Part shown: piece after piece, positions 46,301 to 55,400 of the stretch
Numbering within the stretch: the stretch's first letter is position 1
Layout: the number at the start of each line of letters is the position of its first letter
Assembly (NCBI GenBank): GCA_903921605.1
Contig: CAIXQV010000991.1
Location: 62,001-126,000, forward strand
Direction: 5' to 3'
Length of the DNA: 64,000 nt
DNA from: an uncultured Planctomycetaceae bacterium
GTDB taxonomy: Bacteria > Planctomycetota > Planctomycetia > Planctomycetales > Planctomycetaceae
The notes under the pieces: model-generated
Database searches by the model: none
What the model was told of the DNA's origin: nothing
The model's input: the letters and a program-made list of their open reading frames with translations, nothing else
Program-made: the position numbers and the translations under genes

Positions 46301-47235
46301 GTGGTCCTGCGGAAGGATTCGCTCTAACAATGGAAACGGGCAAGCCGACTTTCCATGTGCGTACTGATTCAACTCTTTCCACAGTCTCCGGAACGAAACG
46401 CATCGTCGGTGGGTGGCATCACATTGTTGGTGTGCTTACCGCAGAGAAGGAGATGCGACTTTACGTGGACGGAGAACTGGTGGGTGAAGGTGGAGCATCC
46501 GGATTACTGACCAAAGATCCTGCTCAAGGACTTGAAATTGGCGGTGATCTCGGCGGATCTGTTGGTGACTATGGCCAGCCGTTTCAGTTTGTCGGAATCA
46601 TCGACGAACTGCGACTTTACTTTACTGCTGTTGACGATGCGGCTGTTGCGCAAAGGTTCAAGGACGATTCTGAATTATCCGGCGACCCTGCTCTGGTGGT
46701 GACTTTCGATGATGGCACTGCACGTGATATGTCGGTCTACCGAAACAACGGCACATTGATGGGTGTGAAAGTCGTGAACGGAAAAATGGGCCAAGGAGCC
46801 CAACTGACTGCTAAACAGTCCACGGGCGCGAAGAAAGGCAAGAATGCAGCGAAGGGGAACGCAAATGCACAGAACGCACCCAATTCGTTGATTGAACCAC
46901 GCTGGAAGACGGATGTTCCGATTTACGTCAGAGGCATGGTGCTCGCTGGCTTGCATCTATTCATTGTCGGTCCGCCGGATATCATCGACGAAGAAGCGAC
47001 GTTTCAGAAATTGACGGAGAAAGATCAGGAAGTCCAGAAGCTGCTCGGAGCACAGGATTCTGCCCTGGAGGGTCAACAGGGAGGAATGCTTGTGGTTGTC
47101 GAAGCTGAGACCGGAGAGACACTGCACACTGTTGAGCTTGAAACCTTACCGTCATGGGACGGATTGGTTGGAGCTCAGGGGATGCTGTTTCTGACGACGC
47201 TTGATGGAAGAGTCCTGTGCTTCTCCGGACCGTGA
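43315..47235 (+). CDS. Large exported PQQ-type beta-propeller protein with methyltransferase-like N-terminus and LamG domain
   Basis: A 1,306-residue protein starting with a signal peptide (residues 1-20). GGAG 8 nt before the ATG selects this start over an in-frame GTG at 43306. Residues about 30-135 resemble a class I methyltransferase core with a weak motif I (GGFVVHLGATNGELT) and ETLPYIDNLVNLVVV. A long propeller of PQQ/BamB-like blades follows (repeats such as DAATGKEL, DQKTGELRW, DTATGKQLW). Residues about 965-1130 form a LamG/concanavalin-like domain (ITVEAWM, GGWHHIVGVL, RLYVDGELV). A Lys/Ala-rich linker and one more blade end the protein. It is probably periplasmic or on the cell surface, possibly binding carbohydrate. 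It is not a clear PQQ dehydrogenase. Confidence 0.85.
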   Translation: MLRTVVTLLILSAGMSFLEASSIEDANAILTAARVSGGFVVHLGATNGELTAALRSGESIQVQALIEETATTENARRAIHATGRYGNVSALQFSGETLPYIDNLVNLVVVENQGHVSDEEIQRVLVPNGVVLKRGSDGNWQRTVKPRPDNIDEWSHYLHDATGNAVAHDDVVNSPRHLQWVGSPRWSRHHDRMASMSALVSTNGRMFYIMDEGSRISVQLPSKWKLIARDAFNGTILWKRDIAEWQNHLWPLKSGPTQLSRRLVSSADEVYAPLGFESPTIAMDAATGKELRTYEGTDATEEIIHTNGLLFIVVRKGKAELADYAPANGRVGDQAKVNQEFFWNEEPRVVMAFEASTGKKLWAKQTGIAPLTLSADGDSVYFHDGESLNALDQKTGELRWTTEPVTRRKQFTFNFGPRLVIYKDVVLYAGGDGRMISVDTATGKQLWESEHPNSGYQSPQDLMVVDGLVWCAPTTSGKDTGVFTGRDPRSGEVKKSFAPDIDTYWFHHRCYISKATDNFLIPSRTGVEFVDFKNEHWDIHHWVRGGCLYGVMPCNGLTYTPPHNCACYPEAKLYGFNALAPMAKTRPIPGKVSEEGRLEKGPVFSDVLPPAVDYSGNDDWPTFRHDQKRTGTSRQEIPAKVGINWDIKLGGKLTSPVVADGMVFVAQTDSHTLHTLDQKNGDSLWTFVAGARIDSPPTVERGQVVFGCTDGWVYNLRAKDGQLAWKYRVAPLDRRAMAFEQLESLWPVHGSVLIRDNVVWAVAGRSNFLDGGLRLVRLDLATGKQLSETIMDETNPETGNNMQEKLEILQMPVGLPDILSGDDKFVYMRSQKFDSEGNRVEIGPVSGDFVQQGSAQRGEGVHLFAPMGFLDDSWFHRSYWVYGRSFAGGHGGYYQAGRFAPSGDIMVNGNGYVFGYGRKPEYFRWTTTLERQLYSAAPEPPEVPENFGKQTDSGAAEPASYVQFPRSPSLDPTGKPITVEAWMTTTNPNGVIVARGGPAEGFALTMETGKPTFHVRTDSTLSTVSGTKRIVGGWHHIVGVLTAEKEMRLYVDGELVGEGGASGLLTKDPAQGLEIGGDLGGSVGDYGQPFQFVGIIDELRLYFTAVDDAAVAQRFKDDSELSGDPALVVTFDDGTARDMSVYRNNGTLMGVKVVNGKMGQGAQLTAKQSTGAKKGKNAAKGNANAQNAPNSLIEPRWKTDVPIYVRGMVLAGLHLFIVGPPDIIDEEATFQKLTEKDQEVQKLLGAQDSALEGQQGGMLVVVEAETGETLHTVELETLPSWDGLVGAQGMLFLTTLDGRVLCFSGP

Positions 47236-47907
47236 ACCCAGATCCCCAACTCCATGCTGTCTAAATGAACTTGAGTTTGTTCTTCTCATTGAGGGTTGCG
47301 GAAATAGATTCGTAGTTTCTTTTGGCTCAGGAGAAATGGAGGGTCTCATGGCAATGCACCATAGTAAATGGTCTGTTCCGCCTACCTCCATGCGCTGCCA
47401 GATCATTCTTCTAAAGACTTCACTCGGTGAAGGCGAAGCCAATTGCCTCGACGCTGTCGACTGCCAGCTGAAACGTGAATCGATCGAATAGCGATTGCGC
47501 CGAGATACAACTGGCTGACTCGAGGGTGTGCGTGCGGTCAGTTTTGTTGAATTTCCGCTCCAACATGAGGTGCTGCGAGGTTAGGTATCCTGCCAGCCTG
47601 AGCCACCAAGTCTGGCTAAGCTGCGGTGACTCGCTTCCACCGACCCGAATAATTGCCACAATTCGACCCTTTCAGGGTTTGATATAGGCAGACTGTTCCG
47701 AAAAATCGGGTGTTTTCGCCGCCACGAAGTGAGTTGGGCTAGTTTTTCCGTGCGTTTCCCAGGGTGGGCTTCTCAAGATGCAACGGCATAAGCTTGGTGG
47801 GGTTATGTCCCGGCAGTACTACTCACTGAGAATTTGTGTAGACGCTGCGAATTTGTGACAACCTTGCCCGCAATGAAGCTCGGAATTCAGGCGAAAAGAA
47901 CGGATAC
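47236..47907. other. Intergenic region upstream of the lipid cluster
   Basis: About 670 bases before the lipid cluster. Two open frames (47201-47491 + and 47420-47659 -) have no homology or ribosome binding site. The direct repeat at 47826-47857 is the only structure I can point to. Confidence 0.5.
47826..47857 (+). promoter_or_regulatory. Direct repeat, possible operator of the lipid cluster
   Basis: CTGAGAATTTGTG (47826-47838) and CTGCGAATTTGTG (47845-47857) match in 12 of 13 bases and start 19 nt apart, near two helical turns. The pair ends 50 nt before the ATG of the first cluster gene. Tandem sites like this suit a dimeric regulator, but none is identified. Confidence 0.35.
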
Positions 47908-49476
47908 ATGCTTAAGAGTGCTGGTCAAGATCGGCCATTCGTATTGCTGACAGGAGCAACAGGCCTCGTCGGAGGGCTCGTCCTTGCGCGACTATTGAGC
48001 TGTGAATTGCCCGTGGCCGTCCTTGTACGCGGCAATCGTCGGCAGTCGGCGCAGGAACGCATTGAATCGCTGATGCGCAGGCTTGAGGAACGATTTCAGC
48101 GCTTGTTTGTCCGTCCGGTGGTGCTCGACGGAGAACTATGTTCTGCGGGACTTGGGTTGTCGGGGACAGATCATGCCTGGTTAAACGCGAACTGTGGAAG
48201 TGTCATTCACTCCGCAGCAAATCTCCTTTTCAAGCCAGCCAGCGAGCATCCGGATAATGAGCCCTATCGAACGAACGTGGACGGCACCCGGAATCTGCTC
48301 GAATTAGCTTCCTCTGCAGGAATCAATGAGTGGCACTATGTATCAACCGCCTATATCGCGGGATTGAGAACTGGTCGTATTCTGGAGCGCGAGTCGAACG
48401 TCGGACAGGAGTTTGGCAACGACTATGAACGCAGCAAAACAATGTCGGAGCAAATGCTGCGTCAGTCACAACAGATCACTTCGCTCACGGTTTATCGGCC
48501 GTCAATTGTCATTGATCTGCATCCAACAACCAGCATGAGGTCGGATCAAACGATCAATAGTGCATTTGTGATGTTTCAGGCGCTGAGTCAGCGTTTCGGA
48601 CTTCCGGAGCGAGGTGATTGGTTTCGACGTCTGGGTTTCAGTGGTCATGAACGCAAGAATATTGTGACAGTCGACTGGGTTGCGGCGATGATCGCGGAGA
48701 TTTACCGTCGCCCTGCTCTTCATGGAGACACCTATCACCTCACCAGCGCCGCTGGAACATCCGCTTCGGAACTGGAAGATGGTTTTCGGGCTGCCGTCCT
48801 TGAAGGTGGTGTGAAATTGCCATCGCGACGAGTGGAGGCGATGGCACAGATTGATGAACAGGCCGCGCCGTTTGTGGCGGCGTTTAAGCCTTACTTCAAG
48901 GATGATCCGGTGTTTGACCGCACAAACACTGTTTACGCCATGCAACTCTGCAAAGAAGCAGATTTGCTGCAACTGACAGTGGAACGTCTTCGCGACTTTT
49001 GCATGCGACAGACTAAACCGGGAGGACCACCGACTGTGCTGCGGCTAACTCCTTCCGCGTGGGATCAATTCAGACTCGATTGCGATCGAAGCATGGATCA
49101 GGCCGATTTGTTGCCAGCCAACGTTTTCGGTATCGAAGTCTGTGGCCCCTGCGGGGGACAGTGGGTTGTTGAAGAAAACAGACACGGCTGGACTGTCAAA
49201 ACTGCTCACGCCGGAAACGCGCCTTGTCGTATAATTGTTTCCTCTGCAGTCTTTGGGGAACTGACTTCGGGTAGTAAGACAGTTGCCCAGGCATTCGCGG
49301 CCGGAGTGTTGTTGACTGAATCAGATTTTTATCACGATCACGACACGCTTCATGACCGCACCCTTCAGCTTGGTGCATCAACAGGCTTGATTGAAAGCTT
49401 TTCAAAACTGATTGCGGCCGTTCAGCGACATGCGAGTCAGGTTAGCAACAAGTCGGAGGTCGCTTATGTCCGCTAG
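47908..49476 (+). CDS. SDR-type thioester-reductase-like oxidoreductase, first gene of the lipid cluster
   Basis: A 522-residue protein. Residues 1-350 are an extended short-chain dehydrogenase of the thioester reductase/male-sterility (NAD-binding 4) type: the cofactor loop TGATGLVGG (15-23), SVIHSAANLLF, TNVDGTRNLLELA, STAYIAG, and active-site Y173-E-R-S-K177. These enzymes release carrier-bound acyl chains as aldehydes or alcohols. Residues about 370-515 are a separate domain whose CRIIVSSAVFGELTSGSKTVAQAFAAG resembles an SCP2-like lipid-binding pocket. It overlaps the synthase gene by 11 nt, so the two are translationally coupled. Confidence 0.85.
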   Translation: MLKSAGQDRPFVLLTGATGLVGGLVLARLLSCELPVAVLVRGNRRQSAQERIESLMRRLEERFQRLFVRPVVLDGELCSAGLGLSGTDHAWLNANCGSVIHSAANLLFKPASEHPDNEPYRTNVDGTRNLLELASSAGINEWHYVSTAYIAGLRTGRILERESNVGQEFGNDYERSKTMSEQMLRQSQQITSLTVYRPSIVIDLHPTTSMRSDQTINSAFVMFQALSQRFGLPERGDWFRRLGFSGHERKNIVTVDWVAAMIAEIYRRPALHGDTYHLTSAAGTSASELEDGFRAAVLEGGVKLPSRRVEAMAQIDEQAAPFVAAFKPYFKDDPVFDRTNTVYAMQLCKEADLLQLTVERLRDFCMRQTKPGGPPTVLRLTPSAWDQFRLDCDRSMDQADLLPANVFGIEVCGPCGGQWVVEENRHGWTVKTAHAGNAPCRIIVSSAVFGELTSGSKTVAQAFAAGVLLTESDFYHDHDTLHDRTLQLGASTGLIESFSKLIAAVQRHASQVSNKSEVAYVR

Positions 49477-52400
49477 ACCTTCCAAATCTGCAGGGGTTGA
49501 ATCACCAGTCGTGATTGTGGGCATTGCCTGTCGTGTTCCTGGAGCGGACAGCGTCACTGAATTCGCTGACCTGCTTTTCAACGGACGAACGGGCTATGGC
49601 CAACTTCCACCGGATCGATGTGATCGAGACCTGTATTTTGACTCACAAAAAGGGAAAACCGGAAAGTCATACACGACTCTGGGAGGAGTCGTTCCTGAAC
49701 GTCCGCTGAATCGAGAAGTCTGCCCATTGCCTCCCCAGACCGAAGCGCTCTTCGACGCTGCTCATGTGCAGTTTGCCGAGGTGGCAGCAACAGCCTGGCG
49801 GAATGCGACTTTGCAACTGGAAGATTCTCGTCTGCAGCGGACCGGCGTTTATGTCGGACACTCTGGCGGCACTAAATCCGGTGGAGGACTAAGCCTCGGG
49901 ACACAGATCGAAGAGGCGCTTTCGTTCGTTGATGATATTGATGCATTCCGACAGCTTCCTGAGAACGTTCGTCGACAGATTATTTCTGAAGTGGCTCATT
50001 CTGTTCGAGAAGTCCGTCCTTCTCGTCGTGTTGGTGCTGTTCCGAGCTTTCATGCTTATCAGGCAGCAGCGTTAGCAGCGCGGGTTCTTGGACTCACTGG
50101 TCCACGGTCTGTCATCGACGCCGCGTGTGCCTCATCTCTGGTAGCCTTGTCTCAGGCAATACTGGCGATTCGAGCAGGCCGACTGGACAGCGCGATCGTG
50201 GGGGGGGCGACCTACAACAATGTTGACAACCTGATTCTCTTTTCTCACTCCCAGGCCTGCACGGCCACTGATTCGCGACCATTTGACGATGGTGCGAGCG
50301 GTCTTGTGAGTTCGGAAGGTTACGTCGCGGTTGTTATCACAACGCAGGACAAGGCCGAGCAATTCTCACTGCCAATTCTAGGTGTCGTCCGTGGCGTAGG
50401 CATGGCATCGGATGGCAAGGGACGCAGTCTGTGGGCTCCACGAATGGAGGGTCAGGTCCTGGCCCTTCAACGAGCCTATGGCGACTCAGCAGTGTTGGAC
50501 ATCGACTACATGGAGGCGCATGCGACCAGCACTCAGCTGGGAGATGCGACCGAGCTGGAAACATTGCGATATCTGGCCGATCGAAGTCTCGCATTTCCGG
50601 ATGGCAGATTGCCGCAGCGACGGCTTCTCCTTGGAAGCGTAAAGTCCAACATTGGTCATACGCTGGAAGCTGCTGGGTTGATTGGTGTGGTCAAAGTTCT
50701 GCTGGCCATGCACCGTCGTCAGATTCCTCCGTCCCTGCGATTTGAGCATCCCAATCACAATTATGATTGGGCAACAGCGCCGGTCAAAGTGGTTGCCGCG
50801 GGAGCCGCGTGGCCAGAAGAAGAACTGGAAAGGCGCCCGCGTCGTGCTGCGGTGAGTGCTTTCGGTATTGGCGGTTTGAATGCTCATGTTGTTATTGAAG
50901 AGCATCGCGGACAAATGTCCCCCGGAATAACACGAGTCGCTGAAACGAACAAGCAATCTCGTGAACTGGAACCAATTGCCATCGTCGGTCGTGGAATTGT
51001 CGTTGCCGGGGCGAAGAACCTGAACGAGTTCCGAACAGTCCTGAGTTCTCCCCATTCCGCTATCTCCGACGCGCCGGTGGAGCGATGGCGACATGGAGCG
51101 GGCATTGTTTCAGGCGAATCTCCTCTGACATATTCGTCGCCTCATTGTCGCGGAGGCTTCATTAATGACTTCACCTTCGATGGGGCTCGTTACCGCATTC
51201 CTCCGAAGCAGGTCCAGCAAGCTAATCCAGTTCAAATGATGTTGATTGATGCTGTCGCTCAGGCGTTAGCCGAGATGACGAATTCTGCGGCATCAATTTC
51301 GAAAGTTGTTAGTTCGGCGGCACAGAAATCAACCGCAAAAGAGCCCGTTTGGCCTGTCGATCGTCAACGAGTCGGAGTTGTCATCGGAACCATCTTTGGT
51401 GGTGAGTTCGGAGATCAGCTCCAGGTTGGAATGAGGCTGCCTGAAATCTGCCAGCGAATGATGGCATCAATGCTGTCCAAAGGGATCTCTTCGGACCTTG
51501 CCAGCAAAACTACTGAAGAATTCCGGAAGATCATCCTGAAGAATCGCCCTGCCCTTCTGGATGAAACAGGAAGTTTCACAGCGAGCACGCTGGCCTCCAG
51601 AGTTGCTAAAACATTCGACCTGATGGGGGGGGCCGCTGCACTTGATAGCGACGATACTTCGGGGCTTGCGGCGTTGACTGTCGCGATGGATCAACTCCGA
51701 GCAGAAACCTGCGACATGGTTGTTTGCGGTTCTGCTCAGCGATCAATGAGCCTGTCTGCGTTTGAAGCGCTGGATATGACTGGGAGGCTTGTGAGATCCG
51801 GAAGTCCCGACGATGTTCCCGACGATTGTCATCAGATTCTCCCGGGCGAAGGCGTTGTGACTCTAATGCTTTGTCGACTCTCGGACGCGATGCGGCTGGG
51901 ATTGCCTATCTATGGGATCCTCAACGAAGTCGGCCAACGGACGTCATGCGTTCCAGAGGGATCGTTATTGAGTTCCGGAGAACGCCGCGAGGCTACTCAG
52001 ACACTCAATGCTGCCGACGCAGCCATTGTCCGAAAGATCGGTTATCTTGCGGGAGCACACTCGCTGGTCAGAATCACAGCAGAAACGTTGGGCACCGATG
52101 TGGAGTCGTTTGCACCAGACTCGACACGTCACTCAACAATTCCCGTTGCTACAAAAACAGTGGACGGAGTCGTCATTCAGGCAGACCTGAAAGTCTCGCT
52201 TCGGCAAAAGCTTCTTCCCCCACTTGCAGTTACGTCAAAGAACAACAACTCAATTCTCCCTCAAAACTTATCGACTCATCAAGTAACTCGAATCATGACG
52301 AATCCCGTTGCAACACCCCACAGCCTGCCACTCAGCGTGCGATTTGGAGGCACATCTGGTGCAGAATTGCTGAGGCTGCTGAAAGAGGCCGTTCAGTCAC

Positions 52401-55400
52401 CGAATCGCTTTCTCGAGTTGTCGCAGGTCAACCGAAGCAGCAGCCCTTCAGGCATTGGCCATCCGTGTCCTGCCTTCACAGAGCAAGACGTGTTCCGTGC
52501 GGTCATTCTGGCCAGCGATGCCGGGCAACTGAAAGATCGACTCAATGCCGCCATTAAGTCCGCAGAGTCGGGCCGATTCCGCGCTGTACTTGATCGTGAA
52601 CGAGTGATTCTTTGGCAGACCTTTAATGAAGCAACACGCGTTGCCTGGCTGTTCCCGGGGCAAGGATCGCATTACACAGAGACACCTGCCGTTTTCGCTG
52701 TGAACGAACACGCGAGGCGAACACTTGCTGCCGTAGATGATCTTTATGTGGCAAACCATCTTCCCAGACTCAGCGATGCTTTCGGCAATAGCTCAATCAA
52801 ACCCGGTGAAGACGTCTGGTGGGCACAAGCGTGGATTCTGGGGGTCACAGCCGCGTTGACGGAAGCGTTGAAGGCGGAAGGCCATCGCCCGGATGCAGTT
52901 CTCGGACACAGCTTTGGTGAATTTACCGCTTCACTTGCATCAAGCGTAACTTCTTTATCGCAAACGGTCGAACTCGCCAAACACCGAGCCAATGCCGTAA
53001 TGTCGCATATGCGAACTCCGGGTGGCTTGCTTTCAGTGCGCGCCGCGGTTCATGAAGTCGATGCGATCCTGAAGTCCGCGGCATTACCAGCGTATGTCAC
53101 TCACTTGAATTCATCGAGACAAACGGTCATTGCGGGCAGTCGTGAAGGAATTTCGAGCGCCAAGGCACTTTTGGATCGACAGGGACTCGCATCAATGTCG
53201 ATCCCGGTTCCGGCTCCGTTTCACACTCCCCTTCTGGCTGATGCAGAAATTGCGTTTGAACGAATGTCGGCCAGTGTTTCGATGCGCCCTCCAGTTTGTG
53301 GATTCCTGTCAGCGACGAGCGTCCAGTATCTCGCAGAACCTTCGGGGATCCGCCAAAGCCTTGTGCGTCAGTTGACTCAGCCAGTGATGTATCTGCCGTC
53401 GATTCAGCGAATGCTTGGTGAAGGCTTCCGAGTGTTCCTCGAAGTCGGCCCCAATGATGTGCTGACTCGCATGAATCGCGACATTGTCGACTCCCAGGCT
53501 TTGTGTCTGAGTCTTGATGTGCCCGGACAGTCATACATCGAACGCATGGCAATGGTGAATGCTGTCGTGGAATGCGTGACCGGCAATACAATGAAGCCGC
53601 AGGTAAACAACTCAGGATCTCGATCGGTCGTCCCAACGCAACTAGTTGTGGCCGACAGTAATGCTCCTGCTGCCGTGGGTTCTTCAGGAGCAGTGATTGA
53701 TGTCACCAAGTCGCGGCGAGGCGTCAGGAAACCTCCTCAGAAAGATGCGTCTGAAGTGGCATCGCAAGTAAGCCGGGCATCGCAATTCGATCAGCCTGTT
53801 CGTCAGCCCTTGACGCTGTCAGAAGCCGTCACTTCGACTGTTCCAATACAAGCTGCTGTTGCCACACCGGCATTCTCAGATGCGCAGTTGCGCGCCTTTG
53901 TTCGAGATCTTGTCATTGAGCTGACCGGTTATGCTCCGGAGATTATTGACTTCGAAGCAGACCTTGAAGCAGACCTTGGTGTGGACAGTATCAAAAAGGC
54001 ACAGATTCTGGGAGAACTTGGCGAGTGGATGGGTCTGACGGTTCGACCTGAATCATTGCGACTCGACTCTGTCAGAACGCTGGATGACGCTGTTCGTGTC
54101 GCACAAAAACTTGCGGCTGAAAGCAAGCCTCAGCATGTGCCGACGGCGACCGTGTTTTCTCCTGCTCAGTCATCAGTTCAATCTGTGGAAGTTCATCCTG
54201 CTGTGCTTTCGGCTCCTGTGCGAACCAGCAGCAGCCTGCTTCCGTCCAGCGATCGGCTTGACGCACTGCTGATCGACTATGTCGTCGATCAGACGGGATA
54301 CTCACGTGACATCGTGGATATTGATGCTGACCTGGAAGCCGACCTGGGACTGGATAGTATTAAGCTTGCGCAATTGATTGGTGAGATGCGTGAGCAGTTC
54401 AATCTGGAGTCACTGACACTGGAATCCATCGCGCAGGCCCGTTTCAGAACATTGCGTGGAATTCGTGAGTTTCTGATTACGCATGCAGGTGCATCCGAAG
54501 AGGGACCACAAGCTTCGGGCATTAAGTTGTTGGCTGCCACTCCTGCTGAGCCTCCTGTCATGAAGAGTGCTGATAACTCGTGGGGAAGTCGGCACGAATT
54601 TTCAACTCCGCCTGGTCAATCGCTCTCCTTGAATCCGGTAGCAGCAAGACCGCCTGGAGTGGCTTCTGTATCAGCGACTTCGCAGGTACGAGGCGTTGCG
54701 CCGGTCAGTGCGTTGTCTTCGGACTGGTCTCCATGGCTTGTTCCGGCAGACAGTCGGGGCAAGTCAACTGAGACCGCTCATTCAACAGGAACCCTGGTCG
54801 GTCAAAAGTATCAACCAGAAGTTCGCGCAGCCCTGCGATCAATGGTCTACGGGCAGAACGTTTCCGCTCAGGACAGAGCTTGGTCGGCTTCAGAAGCCGC
54901 CCATCTCCAGGGGATTGCTGAAGCTGCCGGTGTTTCAGACTCGTCAGTCCGACTGGCTGCATCGTTGGTTTTGGAGCAGGACCATGTGGCCAATCGTCTG
55001 ACACGGATTCCTGTTGAGGAGCCTTTAAAGCGGCCTGCAACATCTGATCGCGACGACTCTCAGTCTGTTGCACCAAAAGAAAGCAGCGGGCAAAAAACAA
55101 ATCGTTACACATTGCGAGTCGTTTCTGCACCTCGGCGGAAAGACATGCCACTGACTCCTGAGTTGAAAGGAGCCGTTCTTATCCTCGGTGCCAATACTCT
55201 GGCGGACGCGCTTGCGGATCGAGTGCAGCAGCTTGGGCAAAAGGTGTTTGTGCTCAATACTGATGGTCCGATCGAGCAGATCGAGAGAACACTTACTGAA
55301 CTCTGGCAGCACACGCCGACGCCCCATTTGTTCCTGACAATGGCGTTCGACAATCGGTCGGCGCAAAGTCTTTTAGAGTCTGATTGGAAATCGCGTCGGT

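Noticed and set aside
47201..47659. Two small open frames between the propeller gene and the lipid cluster
   Set aside because: The + strand frame overlaps the end of the propeller gene, the minus frame crosses it, and neither shows any family signal.
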